Source of the DNA: Caballeronia glathei
GTDB lineage: Bacteria; Pseudomonadota; Gammaproteobacteria; Burkholderiales; Burkholderiaceae
Assembly (NCBI RefSeq): GCF_000698595.1
Contig: NZ_JFHC01000004.1
Coordinates: 1-64,000 of the forward strand
Direction of reading: 5' to 3'
DNA: 64,000 nt
Made by a program: the position numbers and the translations under genes. Of the stretch, positions 61,434-64,000 are shown in pieces. Every line of letters begins with the position of its first letter. The first letter of the stretch is position 1. The notes under the pieces were generated by a model. It ran no database searches, was not told where the DNA came from, and saw nothing but the letters and a program-made list of their open reading frames with translations.

Positions 61434-62558
61434 CTAGAAGTTGTGCCGCACCCCCACCATCGCAGCGGTCGTTGCCATGCCCGGCGCGACGGGCTGTCCG
61501 TAGGCAATCGTCTGCGTCATCGTGCCTTTGTTGTTGACGTGGCCGACTTCGCCATACACCATCGTTCGCTTCGACAGGCTGTACTCCGCACCCGCCGCGA
61601 TCTCGGTCGACTTGTTGGCCGAATTGTTCCTGTCCTTCAGATAATAGACACCGCCCGTCACCCTCAGCGCAGGCGTGAAGCGATAGCCCAGGCCCGCGGT
61701 GTACATGTCGAGGTTCACCTGGTTCGAGCGCGCCGGGTTCTTCCCGTTGCTGTACGACGCCGACAGCGTGAAGTCGTGGAACGTGTAGAGCGCGCCGAGA
61801 TAGACGAAGCGGTTGTTGGCGAGTCCGGTCGGGGTCGAGTTCGGTGCGGGGTTGGTGTCGTGGCCGTTGTAATAGGCAGCCGAAAGCCTGAGCCCGTAGT
61901 TCGAATACTTCAGTACGGCCGACTCGCGCGTGCCGCCCTGAAAGCTTCCTGCAACGCCGCCCGGCGCGTATTCGAGCTGTGCCTTCACGCCGGCGAAGCT
62001 CGGCGATTCATAGACGATCGCGTTGCTGTCGTACAGCGCGCCGAGCGGGCCGTTGGTGCTCGTGCCGGTCCAGCCGGCCGCCTGGTTCATGCCGAGCCAC
62101 GACGTCAGGATGCTGCCGAACCAGCGGCCGCCGCGCGCGTCGGTTTCGGCCATCGCGATCGCCATCGGCGCGATCTGGCGTCCCGCGTTGACCGAACCGA
62201 ACGGCCCCGCCACGCCCACGCTCGCGATCTGGTTGAACGCCGCCGTGACACCCGGCGTATCCGAGAGGCCGGCGCGGCCGTTGCCGGTATCGAAGGTGCC
62301 CTGCAGCCTGAAGTTCACGCGGTAGCCGCCGCCGAGGTCTTCCGTTCCGGTGATGCCCCAGTTGCTCGAATAGATGCCGGCGTCCTTGAAGCGATAGAGC
62401 TTGCCGAGGTTGCGTGCCGACGGGTTGAAGGATGCCGCCGCGGTGCTTTGATACATGAAGCCTGCATCGAGCACGCCGTACAGCGTCACCGACGATTGCG
62501 CCTGCGCCGTGCTGCCGAACGCAGCGGCCGCTGACGCGGCCAGCCATTTCAATTTCAT
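61434..62558 (-). CDS. Gram-negative porin, OmpC-like
   Basis: The 374-residue precursor has a signal peptide ending AQAQ, the mature start SSVTLYGVLDAGFMYQ and a terminal phenylalanine (VGVRHNF). The strands and loops are those of Burkholderiales porins. It lies upstream of the aspT operon on the same strand and may admit amino acids, though that is only positional. GGAGACG precedes the ATG. Confidence 0.92.
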   Translation of the reverse strand: MKLKWLAASAAAAFGSTAQAQSSVTLYGVLDAGFMYQSTAAASFNPSARNLGKLYRFKDAGIYSSNWGITGTEDLGGGYRVNFRLQGTFDTGNGRAGLSDTPGVTAAFNQIASVGVAGPFGSVNAGRQIAPMAIAMAETDARGGRWFGSILTSWLGMNQAAGWTGTSTNGPLGALYDSNAIVYESPSFAGVKAQLEYAPGGVAGSFQGGTRESAVLKYSNYGLRLSAAYYNGHDTNPAPNSTPTGLANNRFVYLGALYTFHDFTLSASYSNGKNPARSNQVNLDMYTAGLGYRFTPALRVTGGVYYLKDRNNSANKSTEIAAGAEYSLSKRTMVYGEVGHVNNKGTMTQTIAYGQPVAPGMATTAAMVGVRHNF

Positions 62559-62837
62559 TTCGTCTCCTGCTCTTATGGGTGCCATCGGGGTCGGATAACC
62601 GTCGACGGCTGCTTCACGCGCCAGCTCCGTGCGACCGCGCGCCCGTCTGCGCCGTGGCAGACGGGCGTGAACGCGGTTCGCGCGGGCTGGTGCGGGTCTC
62701 CTCTTTGCATCGGTGCCGCGCATCCGGCGCTGCTGGACTTCGCCAGCTTGTGCGTGCGCGGACTCGGGCAACGACGCGATATCAATGCGTGCGCGCTGCA
62801 AAGCGCGCCGCCTCGTTTGCTTTTTCTGACGCGGCGC

Positions 62838-63503
62838 TCAGGCAGCGACGGCTTCGCGATCGACGCGTGCCGTCGTCTCCGTGTGCGTGCGGTACGCAAT
62901 CAGGTCGCGGATCGTGACGATGGGCAGGCCGTGCAGACGCGCGAACGCCGCGAGTTGCGGCAGGCGCGCCATGCTGCCGTCGTCGTTGACGATTTCCGCG
63001 AGCACGCCGCCTTCACGCAGCCCTGCGAGCCGGCACAGGTCCACCGCGGCTTCGGTGTGCCCCGGGCGGCGCAGCACGCCATCCGCCACCGCGCGCAGCG
63101 GAAACAGATGGCCGGGCCGGTTGAAGTCGTCGGCGTGCGCCTGCGGATCGACGAGCGCGCGAACCGTCGTTGCGCGATCCGCCGCCGATATGCCCGTCGT
63201 CGTGCCGTGCCGGTAGTCCACCGATACGGTGAACGCGGTCTGCATCGAGTCGTGGCCGCCGGGCACCATCAGCGGCAGCCGCAGCGCGTCGAGCCGCGCG
63301 CCGGGCAGCGCCACGCACAGCACGCCGCTCGTGTAGCGGACCATGAAGGCGATTGCCTCGGGCGTCGCCATTTCGGCGGCCATGATGAGGTCGCCTTCGT
63401 TTTCGCGGTCCTCGTCGTCCACCACCACCACGAGCGCGCCTTGCGCCATCGCGGCGAGCGCGTCTTCGATCCGGTCGATTGAGATAGCGTCGTGCACTGC
63501 CAT
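62838..63503 (-). CDS. ribB: 3,4-dihydroxy-2-butanone 4-phosphate synthase
   Basis: The 221-residue protein is RibB, which makes the four-carbon unit of riboflavin from ribulose 5-phosphate. The acidic loop DDEDRENEGDLIMAAE (about 29-44) and the HDSMQTAFTVSVDYR and GHLFPLRA motifs are intact. No RibA domain is fused. Only 64 bases separate it from the upstream gene, leaving no room for an FMN riboswitch. It is probably a second or specialised copy. Confidence 0.92.
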   Translation of the reverse strand: MAVHDAISIDRIEDALAAMAQGALVVVVDDEDRENEGDLIMAAEMATPEAIAFMVRYTSGVLCVALPGARLDALRLPLMVPGGHDSMQTAFTVSVDYRHGTTTGISAADRATTVRALVDPQAHADDFNRPGHLFPLRAVADGVLRRPGHTEAAVDLCRLAGLREGGVLAEIVNDDGSMARLPQLAAFARLHGLPIVTIRDLIAYRTHTETTARVDREAVAA

Positions 63504-63567
63504 GTCTGTTATTCCTGATTGCCTTGATCCGGACCCTTGCCGGGCCGGCGTGATGAATCGTGTTCGC

Positions 63568-63981
63568 TTATGCGTCGGGATTGCGCTCGAAGCAGACGGC
63601 GCCATCGGCGAGCGGCACCCACGGCTGCGCCGAGCATCGCCAGATATGGACGTTCGGCTGCACCCAGGAGGGGTCGTCGAGCGTGCCCGCCTTCAGCGCG
63701 ACCACACCCGGATGCGCTTGCACCTCCGAATAGACCGGCGACCCGCAATTGCTGCAGAAATGGCGCTTCACGGCGAGCCCGCTGTCGCCGACGTCGTCGT
63801 ATGTCGCGAGCGTCTTCGCCGCGACGCTGAAGCCCGCCGCGGGCACGACCACATTGGTCGAGAAGGCGCTTCCCGATTGCTTCTGGCAGTGGCTGCAATG
63901 GCACACCGCGCTCATCACCGGCGCCTGCGCGCTTTCGTAGCGCACGCCGCCGCACAGGCAGCCGCCCTTGATCTCGTTCAT
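63568..63981 (-). CDS. GFA-family (CENP-V fold) zinc protein
   Basis: The 137-residue protein has the zinc-binding cysteine sets C-x-C (GGCLCGGVRY), C-x2-C (CHCSHCQKQSG) and CSNCGSPVYS. The family includes glutathione-dependent formaldehyde-activating enzyme (Gfa), but most members have unknown roles. It precedes ribB on the same strand with 64 bases between. A formaldehyde function is possible but not shown. Confidence 0.88.
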   Translation of the reverse strand: MNEIKGGCLCGGVRYESAQAPVMSAVCHCSHCQKQSGSAFSTNVVVPAAGFSVAAKTLATYDDVGDSGLAVKRHFCSNCGSPVYSEVQAHPGVVALKAGTLDDPSWVQPNVHIWRCSAQPWVPLADGAVCFERNPDA

Positions 63982-64000
63982 GTCTTTGTCCTCTGGATGC

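Noticed and set aside
62838..63567. FMN riboswitch upstream of ribB
   Set aside because: Only 64 bases separate ribB from the upstream gene, too few for the conserved aptamer, and no RFN-like pattern was seen.
1..64000. tRNA, rRNA, CRISPR arrays, prophage or insertion sequences
   Set aside because: No cloverleaf genes, rRNA segments, regularly spaced identical repeats, transposase or integrase genes were recognised on either strand.

Overview
The window looks like chromosomal DNA of a Burkholderiales bacterium (Burkholderia, Paraburkholderia or Caballeronia type). The signs are high GC with strong third-position G/C, OmpC-type porins typical of the group, tandem DUF4148 proteins, a catB-catA-catC catechol operon, and a lanthanide-type methanol dehydrogenase linked to tetrahydromethanopterin (H4MPT) C1 genes. 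No rRNA, tRNA, CRISPR array, prophage or intact insertion sequence was seen. Two decayed genes mark older rearrangements.

Layout. 0-11.4 kb: a ClpG/ClpK-type disaggregase and a triple-BON protein (stress module), a YbaK-like deacylase and a cysteine-synthase-like enzyme, a CynR-like LysR regulator, a toxin-like orphan with an eCIS-style N-terminus, an SDR and a decayed flavoprotein oxidoreductase. 11.4-18.7 kb: a Dyp peroxidase, an ABM-domain protein, and a GntR regulator divergent from an MFS-PrpD-PrpD operon with a perfect operator-like palindrome between them. 18.8-28.2 kb: an orphan 528-residue protein, TehA, two DUF4148 exported proteins, a two-component system, a porin, an SDR and a PH-domain membrane protein. 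28.2-32 kb: aroG and the catechol ortho-cleavage genes catC, catA, catB.

33-56 kb is the core: a one-carbon oxidation island. Reading leftward from 42.7 kb are xoxF, cytochrome c, xoxJ, an exported protein, a LysR regulator, two metallo-beta-lactamase-fold proteins, a SoxYZ-like carrier, an EthD protein and a patatin. Reading rightward are a pterin dehydratase, RFAP synthase, mtdB, ATP-grasp, mch, RimK-like ligase, CitG-like protein and fae. Beyond them are folB, a sigma-54 activator, dmrA and a DHPS-like gene. Methanol would be oxidised by XoxF in the periplasm, and the formaldehyde would be captured by Fae and oxidised on H4MPT by MtdB and Mch. The remaining genes build the cofactor. The fhc formyltransferase/hydrolase genes are not in the window. 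Sigma-54 (-24/-12) promoter matches lie before xoxF, the pterin dehydratase and RFAP synthase, with a weaker one before fae. A shared TGACAC-type upstream element and an AcoR-like activator translationally coupled to dmrA suggest one sigma-54 circuit for the island.

56-64 kb: gadB, aspartate 4-decarboxylase and the AspT antiporter form an amino-acid-decarboxylation (acid resistance) operon with its own sigma-54-like promoter. A porin, ribB and a GFA-family protein follow.
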